A DNA stretch of 64,000 nt from NCBI GenBank assembly GCA_016703325.1, contig JADJCH010000009.1:1-64000 (forward strand), in the 5' to 3' direction. This document shows, piece by piece, positions 7,124 to 15,328 of this stretch. Source of the stretch: Burkholderiales bacterium. GTDB taxonomy: Bacteria > Pseudomonadota > Gammaproteobacteria > Burkholderiales > Burkholderiaceae_C. Each line of letters starts with the position of its first letter. Position 1 is the first letter of the stretch. The notes beneath the pieces were generated by a model. It was not told the DNA's origin and searched no databases. It worked only from the letters and a program-made list of their open reading frames with translations. The position numbers and the translations under genes were made by a program.

Positions 7124-10105
7124 TCAGGTCGCGTGCATGGGGTCGAACGTGGCGGCTGCTGCGGATGCGGGTGCCGGCAGACCGAGCCCGCTGCGTTCGC
7201 GCAGGAACTGGGCGGCGTCCTCACTGGCCAGAGGGTGGGCATAGAGGTAGCCCTGGGCGATGTCGCAGTGGTGATCGGCCAGGAAGCGGCGCTGCTCCTC
7301 GTTCTCCACACCTTCTGCCACCACCGGCACCCCCAGGCCGTGGGCCAGCGCGATGGTGGCGCGCACGATGGCTGCGCCGTTGCGGTCCAGGGTGATGTCG
7401 TTGACGAAGCTGGGATCGATCTTGATCTGGTCGAAGGGAAAGCGCTTGAGGTGCGCCAGCGAGGAGTAGCCGGTGCCGAAGTCGTCCATCGAGACCGCCA
7501 CGCCCATGGCGCGCAATTCGGTCAGCAGCGAGTTGAGCTGGCCCAGGTCGGCCATGGCGGTGCTTTCGGTCACCTCGATCTTGAGCAGCTGCGCCGGGAT
7601 GTCCGATGCGGCCAGCGCGTCGCGCACCACCTGCAGCAGGTGGGCGTCCAGGCACTGGCGCGCCGACACGTTGACCGACACCGGCACCAGTGGCACACCG
7701 GCCTCGCGCCAACGCGCCTGCTGCTGCACCGATTCGCGGATCACCCAGGCGCCGATGGACAGGATCAGTCCGGTCTCCTCGGTGACGTTGAGGAAACGCG
7801 CCGGTGACCAGAGCTCACCATCCGGTTGACGCCAGCGCAGCAGGGCTTCCAGGCCCACCGGGCGGCCGCTGACCAGGTCCACCTGGGGCTGGTAGTGCAG
7901 CACGAAGCTGTTCTCTTCCAGCCCGTGGCGCAGGCGGGCCTCGAGAGCCAGCCATTCGCGTGTCCAGGCCGGCATTTCGGAGGCGTAGAACTCGAAGCGC
8001 CGGCCGCCCTGCTCCTTGCCGCGGTACATCGCGGTGTCCGCCAGGGCGATCAGGCCCTCGGCGTCGTGTCCGTCCAGGGGCGCCAGGGCGATGCCGACGC
8101 AGCAGGCGCACTCCACCTCCATGCCGTCGAGCGAGTAGGGCGCCGCCACCTGCTCGATCAGCCGGGCGGCCTGGGCGGCCACGGCTTCGCGGGAGAGCAC
8201 ATCTTCCAGCAGCACCACGAACTCGTCACCGCCCCAGCGGGCCACCGTGTCATGGGCACGGCAGCAGGCCACCAGGCGGCGCGCCACCTCCTGCAGTACC
8301 ACGTCGGCCTTGCGGTGGCCCAGGCTGTCGTTGATGCGCTTGAAGCGGTCGAGATCCACGAACAGCACCGCCAGACCCCGCGGGCTGTGTGTCAGGCCGG
8401 TCAGGGCATGCTGCAGGCGATCGGTGAGCAGCAGGCGGTTGGGCAGACCGGTGAGGCTGTCGTGGGTGGTTTCGTGGTGCAGCTGCTCGTTGGCCAGCAC
8501 CTCGGCCGTGATGTCGCTGAGCGCCAGCACCACCGCCGGGCTGCCAGGCAGGCGGCCCCTTGAGGGTGCATTCGGTTCACCCGGACCGCCGCGCACCGGG
8601 TTGGCGATCAATCGCACCAGATGCCCGGCCTCGTCGTCGTGCACGCGCAGCGGTTGCTGCACCAGCACGACGCGGCGTTGGGACAGGCACTCGTCCAGCG
8701 CCGTTTCCAGGACCTGCGCATCGCGCTGGCTCAACTGCAGCAACTGCGTCACCGGCCGGCCCCGCACGGCCTCTGCGCCGTGGCCCACGAGTTTCTCCGC
8801 GCTGGTGTTGAGGTAACACAGGCGCAGCCGGGCGTCCAGCGTCAGCACGGCGTCGGTGATGGCCCTCAGGGTGGCGTCGGCCAGTCCCTGTGCCCGGTCC
8901 AGCTCGCTGCGTGCCTCCTGCAGCTCCGCCGTGCGCCCGATCAGGTAGGTGACCAGCAGTCCGGTGGTCAATGCCAGGGTGGGTACCCACTCCCGCGCCG
9001 CCAGCAGCCAGCCCAGGCTGGCCAGCAGCGGCAGCGGCACCAGGGGCAACAGCAGTCGCCAGCGCCGCAGTCGCCCGCGGTGCAGGTGCATCACCGACGC
9101 CAGCAGCAGCGTTGGCAGCAAGTTGACCAAAGTCACCCCCATCGAACCGGCCGCGCTGACCAATTGCCGCTGCATCAGCGCGTGCATCAACTGGGCCTGC
9201 CACTCGACGCTGCTCCAGGCGGTGCCGCGCGGTGCCGCCGGGGTCAGGATGGGGTTGGACAGTCCATGGGCGGTCACACCGACCCAGACGATGCGTCCGG
9301 CCAGCGTGGCCGCCACCGCCGGGTCGTGCAACACCTGGAGTGCGGACACTCGGGGAATCTCCACCTGGCGCATGGGCATCAGGCGCTCACGGTCGCGCTG
9401 CCAGCTGCCGGTGTTGACCGGATGCTTCAACGCCGCTGGACTGGGTCCCAGCGCGACCTGGGCGACCTGGGGGTCCGTGAGGCGCCACAGGGCGGCCGGC
9501 AGGGCCTCCCACTGGCGGTCCCCGGCCTGACCGTCGAGGTACAGGCGGCGCACCAGGCCATCGGAATCGATCTCCGCATCGACATGGCCGATGGCTGCAG
9601 CGGCGGCGGCGAAGCCCTGCCAGGGCAGTTGCGCGCCCAGTCCGCGACCGGGGCCCTGTTCGCTGGGCGCCACCGGCAGCACCACCCTGGCCTGTCTGCG
9701 CAGGGCTTCGGCCAGAGCCAGATCGTGCGAGGCACCACCCGGCTCGATGCTGGCTTCGCTGAACATGACCGCATATCCGACCCCGCGTACGCCGGCGGCC
9801 GCCAGTCGATCGAGCAGCTGGGCATGCAGATCGCGCGGCCAGGGCCATCGGCCGAGGGCGCTGAGGCTGGGTTCGTCGATGGCCACGATCACCTGTTCAC
9901 TGCTGTGCTCCGGGCCGCGCTCCAGGCTGGCGACGATGCGCCCCAGGCTGTCGAGCAGGTCGAGCTCCAGCCGCTGCAGCACCGGCTGGCCAACCGAAAG
10001 CAACAGAGCCACCACCGCCACGGCCACCCAGCCGGGCTGCAGCAGGAGGGGCCGCAGCAGCGCATGCGACAGCAGCTCCTGCAGCCGGGAGGGAGGCCGT
10101 CTCAT
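7124..10105 (-). CDS. CHASE2-PAS-GGDEF-EAL cyclic-di-GMP enzyme
   Basis: A 993-residue inner-membrane signalling protein that makes and/or degrades cyclic di-GMP. After one N-terminal membrane segment comes a CHASE2 sensor (about residues 40-310, with VIVAIDEPSLSALGRWPWPRD). Two or three more membrane helices follow, then a PAS-like region (about 400-500), a GGDEF domain with intact RWGGDEF (about 622-628), and an EAL domain. The EAL domain keeps GLEALLRW (about 750), SVNVSARQ, IEVTES, MDDFGTGYSSL, IKIDPSFV and VAEGVEN. Both catalytic signatures look complete, so activity in either direction is possible. Its ATG overlaps the stop of the upstream LysM-FecR gene by four bases (ATGA), implying translational coupling and a shared pathway. 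Confidence 0.93.
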   Translation of the reverse strand: MRRPPSRLQELLSHALLRPLLLQPGWVAVAVVALLLSVGQPVLQRLELDLLDSLGRIVASLERGPEHSSEQVIVAIDEPSLSALGRWPWPRDLHAQLLDRLAAAGVRGVGYAVMFSEASIEPGGASHDLALAEALRRQARVVLPVAPSEQGPGRGLGAQLPWQGFAAAAAAIGHVDAEIDSDGLVRRLYLDGQAGDRQWEALPAALWRLTDPQVAQVALGPSPAALKHPVNTGSWQRDRERLMPMRQVEIPRVSALQVLHDPAVAATLAGRIVWVGVTAHGLSNPILTPAAPRGTAWSSVEWQAQLMHALMQRQLVSAAGSMGVTLVNLLPTLLLASVMHLHRGRLRRWRLLLPLVPLPLLASLGWLLAAREWVPTLALTTGLLVTYLIGRTAELQEARSELDRAQGLADATLRAITDAVLTLDARLRLCYLNTSAEKLVGHGAEAVRGRPVTQLLQLSQRDAQVLETALDECLSQRRVVLVQQPLRVHDDEAGHLVRLIANPVRGGPGEPNAPSRGRLPGSPAVVLALSDITAEVLANEQLHHETTHDSLTGLPNRLLLTDRLQHALTGLTHSPRGLAVLFVDLDRFKRINDSLGHRKADVVLQEVARRLVACCRAHDTVARWGGDEFVVLLEDVLSREAVAAQAARLIEQVAAPYSLDGMEVECACCVGIALAPLDGHDAEGLIALADTAMYRGKEQGGRRFEFYASEMPAWTREWLALEARLRHGLEENSFVLHYQPQVDLVSGRPVGLEALLRWRQPDGELWSPARFLNVTEETGLILSIGAWVIRESVQQQARWREAGVPLVPVSVNVSARQCLDAHLLQVVRDALAASDIPAQLLKIEVTESTAMADLGQLNSLLTELRAMGVAVSMDDFGTGYSSLAHLKRFPFDQIKIDPSFVNDITLDRNGAAIVRATIALAHGLGVPVVAEGVENEEQRRFLADHHCDIAQGYLYAHPLASEDAAQFLRERSGLGLPAPASAAAATFDPMHAT

Positions 10106-11853
10106 CGGGGGGCAGGTGCTGCGTCGGATGCAGCGGGAGGCTGAGGGTTCAGCCGCGGGCCGAGCCAGCGGATCTGCAGTTCGTAGGCCGGTCCCCAGAC
10201 CCCCTCACCTCCAGACTCTGGAACCGACCCCAGGCGCAGGTGGTAGCGCCCGGCCTGGGGCAGCGGCAGCGTGGCCACCGGGCCGCGATGCAACTCCTGC
10301 AACAGCACTTCGTGGAACTGCGGATCCCGAGCAATCTGGACCCGCGCCCAGGGTGTGGCATGTTCGGACAGTCGCCAGCGCAGCAGCAGATGGGAGCCCG
10401 TCTCGGCGGCCTGCAACACCGGCGCTCCCAGTTGCAGATGGAAGTGCCGGTGTTCACCCCAGGGACCCTGGTCCTGGAAATCGACGCTGGCCACGCGCCA
10501 GAACCAGTCACCCGGAGGCAGGTCCCCCGGCTCCAGTCGAGGCTGGTCGGTCTTGCGGTCCAGCCAGGGTGACTCGAAGCCGCTGGGGGAGCGGGCCAGC
10601 TGCACGCGCCAGTGCCGTCCACCCGGGCCGGGTGGTGGGGTGGTGGGCCCGGTCGCCGTGACCGGCGGCTGCCATTGCAGCGTGGGCGGCGCACCCACGA
10701 TGTGCTGTCCGTCGGCCGGTACCAGGCCCGATGGCGGCGCCGGTTGGGTGTCGATCTGCAGGGTGCGTTCGGCGTTCTGGCCTTCCAGCCCCAGCTCGTC
10801 GATGCCGCGGGCGCGCAGCAGGTAGTGGCCATCGGGCAGGGCGGGCAGCGTCGCCACCGGTTGCAGCAGGCTTTGATCGACCCGGGTGGTGCCCTGTGGA
10901 CGACCGTCTTCTCCCAGCGCCAGCACCTGCAGGCGCCAGGCCACGGCGCCCGGCTGCTCTGCCCAGCGCAAGCCGATGCTGGACTGCTCCCAGCGTGTGG
11001 CCCAATGGGTCAGGTCGGGAGGGGGCAGCAGACTGCGGGGCGGTTGGGGGGCGTGGTCCGTCCTGGCCAGGCTGCCGGTGCCGGCATGCAGGTCGATCTG
11101 GCCGGCGGTGTTGCCCAGCTCCACCGCGCCATCCAGCACTTCGGTGCGTGTGATGCCCAGTGCATCCGTGCTGATGCGGAATTCGGTGCCGCGCACGGAA
11201 GTGACGGCCGAAGGCGTCTGGATCTCGAAACGCCCGCCGCTGCGGCGCATCGGATGAACGGCGTTTTCCAGTCGGCCGCGCAGCAGTTCGATGCGCAGGT
11301 GGAATGCGCCGGCGGCGTGCTGTTCGGCGGTCACCAGGCGCAGTTCGCTGTCACCCAGCAGCAGCAGGCGGGATCCGTCTGCGAGCTGCAGCGTGGCGCT
11401 GGCCTCGGGGCTGCTGCGCAGGCGCTGGCCCGGCTGCAGCTGTGAGCCGCTGCGGGCGGGTTGCCAACCCTGCCCGCCGTGCCATTCCACACCGTCGGCC
11501 ACCGCTTCCAGGCGAACCTGGCTGCTGCGCAGCTTCAACCAGGCCTGCGGGATGCGCAGCGTCGTGCCCGGGGGCAATTGCCGGTCGTTGGCGATGCGGT
11601 TGTGAGCCACCAGCAGCGGCCAGTAGCTCATGTCGATCAGGTAGCGTTCGCTCAGGTTCCATGGGTTGTCGCCGGGCTGCAGGGTGTAGGCGAAGTCCTC
11701 GTCGGCCAGCGCCGGGCCGGCATGCAGCAGCAGCAGGGGGCTCAGATGCGCGCACAACAGCATCGCCCGAGTCGCTTTCGCAACTCGCAGCCTGCCATTC
11801 CCCGCACGCCACCCGACCGATGCATCGGTCGGGCAAGCCAAGTTTGATTTCAT
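10102..11853 (-). CDS. LysM- and FecR-domain periplasmic protein
   Basis: A secreted protein of up to 583 residues. The signal peptide core is LLCAHLSPLLLLHAGPALA, followed by a LysM-like peptidoglycan-binding segment (YTLQPGDNPWNLSERYL to RIPQAWLK, roughly residues 55-105). A FecR domain comes next (ATLQLADGSRLLLLGDSELRL and SAVTSVRGTEFRIS), then beta-rich, Fn3-like repeats to the C-terminus. FecR domains usually sense or relay signals in the periplasm. The gene is coupled by a four-base overlap to the CHASE2-GGDEF-EAL gene, so it may present an envelope signal to the CHASE2 sensor. The ATG at 11763 (MLLCAHLS) gives a cleaner signal peptide than 11853, and a perfect palindrome lies between the two starts, so the shorter form may be real. 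Confidence 0.85.
   Translation of the reverse strand: MKSNLACPTDASVGWRAGNGRLRVAKATRAMLLCAHLSPLLLLHAGPALADEDFAYTLQPGDNPWNLSERYLIDMSYWPLLVAHNRIANDRQLPPGTTLRIPQAWLKLRSSQVRLEAVADGVEWHGGQGWQPARSGSQLQPGQRLRSSPEASATLQLADGSRLLLLGDSELRLVTAEQHAAGAFHLRIELLRGRLENAVHPMRRSGGRFEIQTPSAVTSVRGTEFRISTDALGITRTEVLDGAVELGNTAGQIDLHAGTGSLARTDHAPQPPRSLLPPPDLTHWATRWEQSSIGLRWAEQPGAVAWRLQVLALGEDGRPQGTTRVDQSLLQPVATLPALPDGHYLLRARGIDELGLEGQNAERTLQIDTQPAPPSGLVPADGQHIVGAPPTLQWQPPVTATGPTTPPPGPGGRHWRVQLARSPSGFESPWLDRKTDQPRLEPGDLPPGDWFWRVASVDFQDQGPWGEHRHFHLQLGAPVLQAAETGSHLLLRWRLSEHATPWARVQIARDPQFHEVLLQELHRGPVATLPLPQAGRYHLRLGSVPESGGEGVWGPAYELQIRWLGPRLNPQPPAASDAAPAPR
11812..11833. promoter_or_regulatory. 22-bp perfect palindrome near the start of the LysM-FecR gene
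   Basis: Each half reads cccgaccgatg and the centre has no spacer. It lies 49 bases upstream of the ATG at 11763 and inside the reading frame if translation starts at 11853. A perfect palindrome of this length is typical of a dimeric repressor or activator site. If it is an operator, translation probably starts at 11763. No known regulator motif is recognised. Confidence 0.45.
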
Positions 11854-12236
11854 CGTTGTGGTTGGGTCCGAATCGATGCCGGATCCTCAGGTGCCCGCAC
11901 ACCTGTCGGATGTCGCCATGTTGCCTTGCGCAAGAGCCGGAACGTCAAGATGGAGCGTTCTCGGTCTGAAGGTCGGTCGATGTTGCCTGCGTCGCCCTTC
12001 CTCACTGCCCCTCAATCCCGGTCTGTGCCCGTGAACGATGCCACGCGACCGCGCACGATTTTGCCGTTTTGGGAATGGCCCTGGGTGGAAGGTTTCCTAT
12101 GGCAGGCCTCCAGTGGTGTGACAGTTCCTTGCACTTGGTAGCAATGCGGTGCCGTCACGGGTGCGCGTTCTGCCCGTCTGTGGTGCACAGGCGACGCATG
12201 GGCTGCGGCAGGCCCGGCAGATGAGCCCCTGCGGGT
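11854..12236. other. Gene-free stretch between divergent and convergent neighbours
   Basis: About 380 bases between the 5' end of the LysM-FecR gene and the 3' end of the peroxidase gene. It should hold the promoter of the LysM-FecR operon. I see no convincing open reading frame, repeat or strong hairpin; a 71-codon frame at 11926-12141 has no family features. Confidence 0.4.
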
Positions 12237-13127
12237 TCAGGTATTGAGCCCGAGCGCGGACAGGTCCAGCGCTGCGCACGCCCTCAGCGGCGGGCACCAG
12301 TAGTAGGCGCCATCGATGGGCTGGGTGAAACCGAACAGGGCATCGCACAGCCCATCCTCCGCGCCGCTCATGCGGGCGAGCTGGGCCTCGAAGGCATCGA
12401 AGCTGCGCCCGAAGGCGACGAACTGCAGGCCACAGGCGCCGCCGTCGGCCCAGGGCATGGACCGCCGCAGAACAATGGCCTCGGGCGCAAAACTCTCCTG
12501 CGCGGTGCGCCGCACATGGGCGCTCGGGGGCGCGTCATCGAGCTCCTCGTTGTCGCTGCGGCGCCGGCCGATGGCGTGGTCCTGTTCGCTCGGGCTCATC
12601 GCATCGAAGCGTTCCAGCACATGCCGCCAGGCCTGCACCGCAACGAAGCTGCTGCCCTCCAGGCCCGGGCCCTGGCCCTGCACCACAGCGGTGCCGGCAG
12701 CGTCATCGCCCTGCGGGTTCTCTGTGCCGTCCTCGTAGCCGGTGAGGTCGCGTCCGCCTGCGTGCACAAAGGCCGGGACGTCGCTGGCCAGGTCGAACGC
12801 ACCGGCCAACCGCTCCTTCCAGTGTCGAGCGCGCAGCAGCAGTTCACCGGGCTCCTGGCCGCGCAGCCACAGCCAAAGGGCGCGCGGCGTGGAAGGCAGC
12901 TCCACTTGGGCGCCAGCCGGGGGGGCAAAGCTGCGCAGCCCCGGCACCTGCATGCCCAGCCGGTTGATCAGGGGTTCACCCAGGCCGGCCACCGTCGCCC
13001 GACCGTCCACCTCCTGGGCCAGCTGCTGCAATGCGGCGCGGATGTCGGCGTGCGGGCGCAGCGTGAAGCTCAGGTAGCGGGCGTGAGGGGGCAGGGGGGC
13101 GAGGATGCCCGGTTGGCAGCAGAGCAT
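12237..13127 (-). CDS. Dyp-type haem peroxidase
   Basis: A 296-residue dye-decolorizing peroxidase that oxidises substrates with hydrogen peroxide using haem. The family signature is present as GYEDGTENPQGD, with the distal Asp of GxxDG near residue 131, and the proximal haem-ligand histidine is probably that in SAHVRRTA. The end FGFTQPIDGAYYWCPPL is also typical. The protein resembles the cytoplasmic YfeX-type subfamily, with no Tat signal. I chose ATG 13127 (MLCCQPGILAP) because it is preceded by GAGAG at suitable spacing; the longer frame to 13178 adds residues without homology. No encapsulin gene is nearby. Confidence 0.9.
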   Translation of the reverse strand: MLCCQPGILAPLPPHARYLSFTLRPHADIRAALQQLAQEVDGRATVAGLGEPLINRLGMQVPGLRSFAPPAGAQVELPSTPRALWLWLRGQEPGELLLRARHWKERLAGAFDLASDVPAFVHAGGRDLTGYEDGTENPQGDDAAGTAVVQGQGPGLEGSSFVAVQAWRHVLERFDAMSPSEQDHAIGRRRSDNEELDDAPPSAHVRRTAQESFAPEAIVLRRSMPWADGGACGLQFVAFGRSFDAFEAQLARMSGAEDGLCDALFGFTQPIDGAYYWCPPLRACAALDLSALGLNT

Positions 13128-13225
13128 TGTGGGACTCTCATGGGCGCCCCGCAGGGCGGAAGCCGTCAGTTTAGGCAAGAGCCGATGGGCCGGGGCCGGG
13201 ATCGGGCCAGGCCCCCTGCACCGCT

Positions 13226-14044
13226 TCAGGCCGGCTGGTAGGCCAGCCGCACGTAGATCGGTGCGTAAGCCTCGGCCTGAGTCAGCTCCAGCAACCGTTC
13301 CCGGGCCAGCTCCAGCATGGCGATGAAGGTCACCACCAGCACCTGCGGTCCACGCTGGGGTTCGAACATGTCGTGGAACTCCAGGAAGCGCTGGCCCTGC
13401 AGGCGACGCAGGATCTGGCTCATGTGCTCGCGCACCGAAAGTTCTTCCCGGCTGATGCGGTGGTGCTGGGTGAGCCGGGCGCGTTTGAGCACGTCGGCCC
13501 AGGCTTCCTGCAGCTCACTCAGACTGACGTCCGGAAAACGCGGTTGCAGGGACTGCTCGATCGTCACCTGCACGCGCAGGAAATCGCGGCCCAGCAGCGG
13601 AAGCTCGTCCAGCCTTGCAGCGGCCAGCTTGATGCGTTCGTACTCGAGCAGGCGGCGCACCAGTTCGGCGCGGGGGTCTTCGGCCTCCTTGCCTTCCTCG
13701 CTGCGTTTGGGTGGCAGCAGCATGCGCGACTTGATCTCGATGAGCATCGCCGCCATCAGCAGGTACTCGGCGGCCAGTTCGAGATTGGTGCGGCGGATCT
13801 GCTCGACGTACTCCAGGTACTGTCCCGTGACGTCCGCCATCGGGATGTCCAGGATGTTGAAGTTCTGCTTGCGGATCAGGTACAGCAGCAGGTCCAGCGG
13901 GCCCTGGAAGGCCTCCAGGAACACCTCCAGCGCGTCCGGCGGGATGTACAGGTCCTGAGGCAGCGCAAACAGCGGCTCACCGTACAGGCGTGCCACCGCC
14001 ACATGGTCCACCACTTCGGGCAGACCATCCTCTGCCACCGGCAC
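13226..14044 (-). CDS. scpA: Segregation and condensation protein A
   Basis: The kleisin subunit of the bacterial Smc-ScpAB condensin, which organises and segregates chromosomes. The 272-residue protein shows the N-terminal Smc-binding region FQGPLDLLLYLIRKQNFNIL, then AAEYLLMAAMLIEIKSRMLLP, a linker, and a C-terminal winged-helix portion (VVTFIAMLELARERLLELTQ). The start is a GTG; MPVAEDGLPEVVD precedes the conserved core by about 45 residues, as in other Burkholderiales. The downstream partner scpB is not in the window. The small DUF3460 gene lies immediately upstream on the same strand, a common Burkholderiales arrangement. Confidence 0.95.
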   Translation of the reverse strand: MPVAEDGLPEVVDHVAVARLYGEPLFALPQDLYIPPDALEVFLEAFQGPLDLLLYLIRKQNFNILDIPMADVTGQYLEYVEQIRRTNLELAAEYLLMAAMLIEIKSRMLLPPKRSEEGKEAEDPRAELVRRLLEYERIKLAAARLDELPLLGRDFLRVQVTIEQSLQPRFPDVSLSELQEAWADVLKRARLTQHHRISREELSVREHMSQILRRLQGQRFLEFHDMFEPQRGPQVLVVTFIAMLELARERLLELTQAEAYAPIYVRLAYQPA

Positions 14045-14066
14045 GGCAGTGGCGGCGCTTCAGGCC

Positions 14067-14267
14067 TCAAGCCTTGGTCTGATAGACGTAGGCCTGCTGC
14101 GGCACACGTGCACTCTGGAATTCGGATTCGGCGTCGCGGTCCTGCTCACGGTCCCAGAGCAGGGCGCGGCCTTCGCGCTGGCGCTGCGCCAGGGTCGGAT
14201 CCTGTTGCTTCAGACTTTCGATGAACTGGGTGGTTTCAGACTGGTAGGGCTTCCAGAACAGCGGCAT
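14067..14267 (-). CDS. DUF3460 family small protein
   Basis: A 66-residue soluble protein beginning MPLFWKPYQSETTQFIESLK and ending QQAYVYQTKA. The pattern of an aromatic N-terminus, a charged middle (LAQRQREGRALLWD) and a final VPQ-x-YVY matches the DUF3460 family, which is found in Betaproteobacteria next to scpA. No function is known. The ATG at 14267 is chosen because homology starts there; the open frame continues upstream without family features. It is separated from scpA by 22 bases and is probably co-transcribed with it. Confidence 0.85.
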   Translation of the reverse strand: MPLFWKPYQSETTQFIESLKQQDPTLAQRQREGRALLWDREQDRDAESEFQSARVPQQAYVYQTKA

Positions 14268-14381
14268 GGCAGAGACTCGTTGGCTGGCGACCGGGGGGTC
14301 GCGGTGGGGGCACCTGTGTTCCAGGCAGCTGGGGATTGTAAGAGGGGCGGATGGCCTCGGGCTGACGGCGACAATGGGCGG

Positions 14382-15311
14382 ATGCAGGAGATCGAACTCA
14401 AATTCCAGGTGCCCGAGCCGTCGCACGAACGCCTCGTTCAGAAGCTTAAATCACTGGGGGCTCGCATCTGCCGCATGCAGGCGGCCTACTTTGACAGCGA
14501 AGACCGGGATCTGGGTCGCGCGGGTGTGGCCTTGCGTCTGCGCCGCGAGGATGGACAGTGGGTGCAGACCCTGAAGGCCCGCGGGGAGGGGTTGGTGCAG
14601 CGGCTGGAGCACAACGTCGCCCGCACAGATGCGGGTGAGCGCACGCCGGTGCTGGAGCTGGCGGCGCACGAGGAGCATCCGGCAGGCCGGGCGCTGCAGC
14701 GCTTGCTGGTTCAGCGTGGGCTGGTGGCGGGCGACCTGACGGTGCAGTACCAGACCGCCTTCGACCGCCTGGCCTTCCACGCTGTGGAGCCGCAGGGTTT
14801 GCGGGTGGAGGTGGCCCTGGACCTCGGAGAGGTGCGGGCCTGGCCGGGCGGGGCGCTGCGCTGCCTGCCCCTGCGGGAGCTGGAGTTCGAGCTGCTGGAG
14901 GGGGCGTTGCCTCGGTGGCTGCAGTGGCTGCGCTCCTGGGTGCAGCCCTACGGACTCTGGCTGGACCTGCGCAGCAAGGCCGAACGGGGTGATCGGCTGG
15001 CCCGGGGTCTGCCGCCTCCGGTGCTGGAGGTGCGGCCGCAGGCGGCGTTGCGCTTGCTGCTGGAAGGGGTGCTGCGCCATTCCGCCGAGTGCATCGAGGG
15101 GCTGGGTGACGCCCGACATCACCAGGCGCTGCTGCGCGGGCTGCAGGCCCTGACGGGGCTGGCGGAGATCCCTCCCGGGAAGGTTGATGAGCTGAGCGAT
15201 CTGCACCACAAGCTCATGGGAGCAGCGGCAACAGAAGTTCCCGCTCTGCTGGGTTCGGCAAGGACGCAGTCGCTGCTGCTCGATCTCCTGGGCCTGGCGC
15301 TGGACGACTGA
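14382..15311 (+). CDS. CYTH domain protein (triphosphatase-like)
   Basis: A 309-residue protein with an N-terminal CYTH domain, the triphosphate tunnel fold of inorganic triphosphatase YgiF and adenylate cyclase CyaB. The diagnostic ExExK motif is at the very start (MQEIELKFQV). Later tunnel residues follow in ALRLRREDGQWVQTLKARGE, RVEVALDLGEVR and LRELEFELLEG. The C-terminal 100 residues (LRLLLEGVLRHSAECIEG) resemble the beginning of a CHAD domain but are shorter than usual. The most likely activity is hydrolysis of inorganic triphosphate. The gene is convergent with the SulP gene, only 17 bases away, and divergent from the DUF3460 gene. Confidence 0.85.
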   Translation: MQEIELKFQVPEPSHERLVQKLKSLGARICRMQAAYFDSEDRDLGRAGVALRLRREDGQWVQTLKARGEGLVQRLEHNVARTDAGERTPVLELAAHEEHPAGRALQRLLVQRGLVAGDLTVQYQTAFDRLAFHAVEPQGLRVEVALDLGEVRAWPGGALRCLPLRELEFELLEGALPRWLQWLRSWVQPYGLWLDLRSKAERGDRLARGLPPPVLEVRPQAALRLLLEGVLRHSAECIEGLGDARHHQALLRGLQALTGLAEIPPGKVDELSDLHHKLMGAAATEVPALLGSARTQSLLLDLLGLALDD

Positions 15312-15328
15312 AACGCCGCCGCGTTCCG

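Noticed and set aside
11926..12141. A 71-codon open frame in the gap before the peroxidase gene
   Set aside because: No ribosome-binding site, no recognisable motif and unusual composition; not convincing as a gene.
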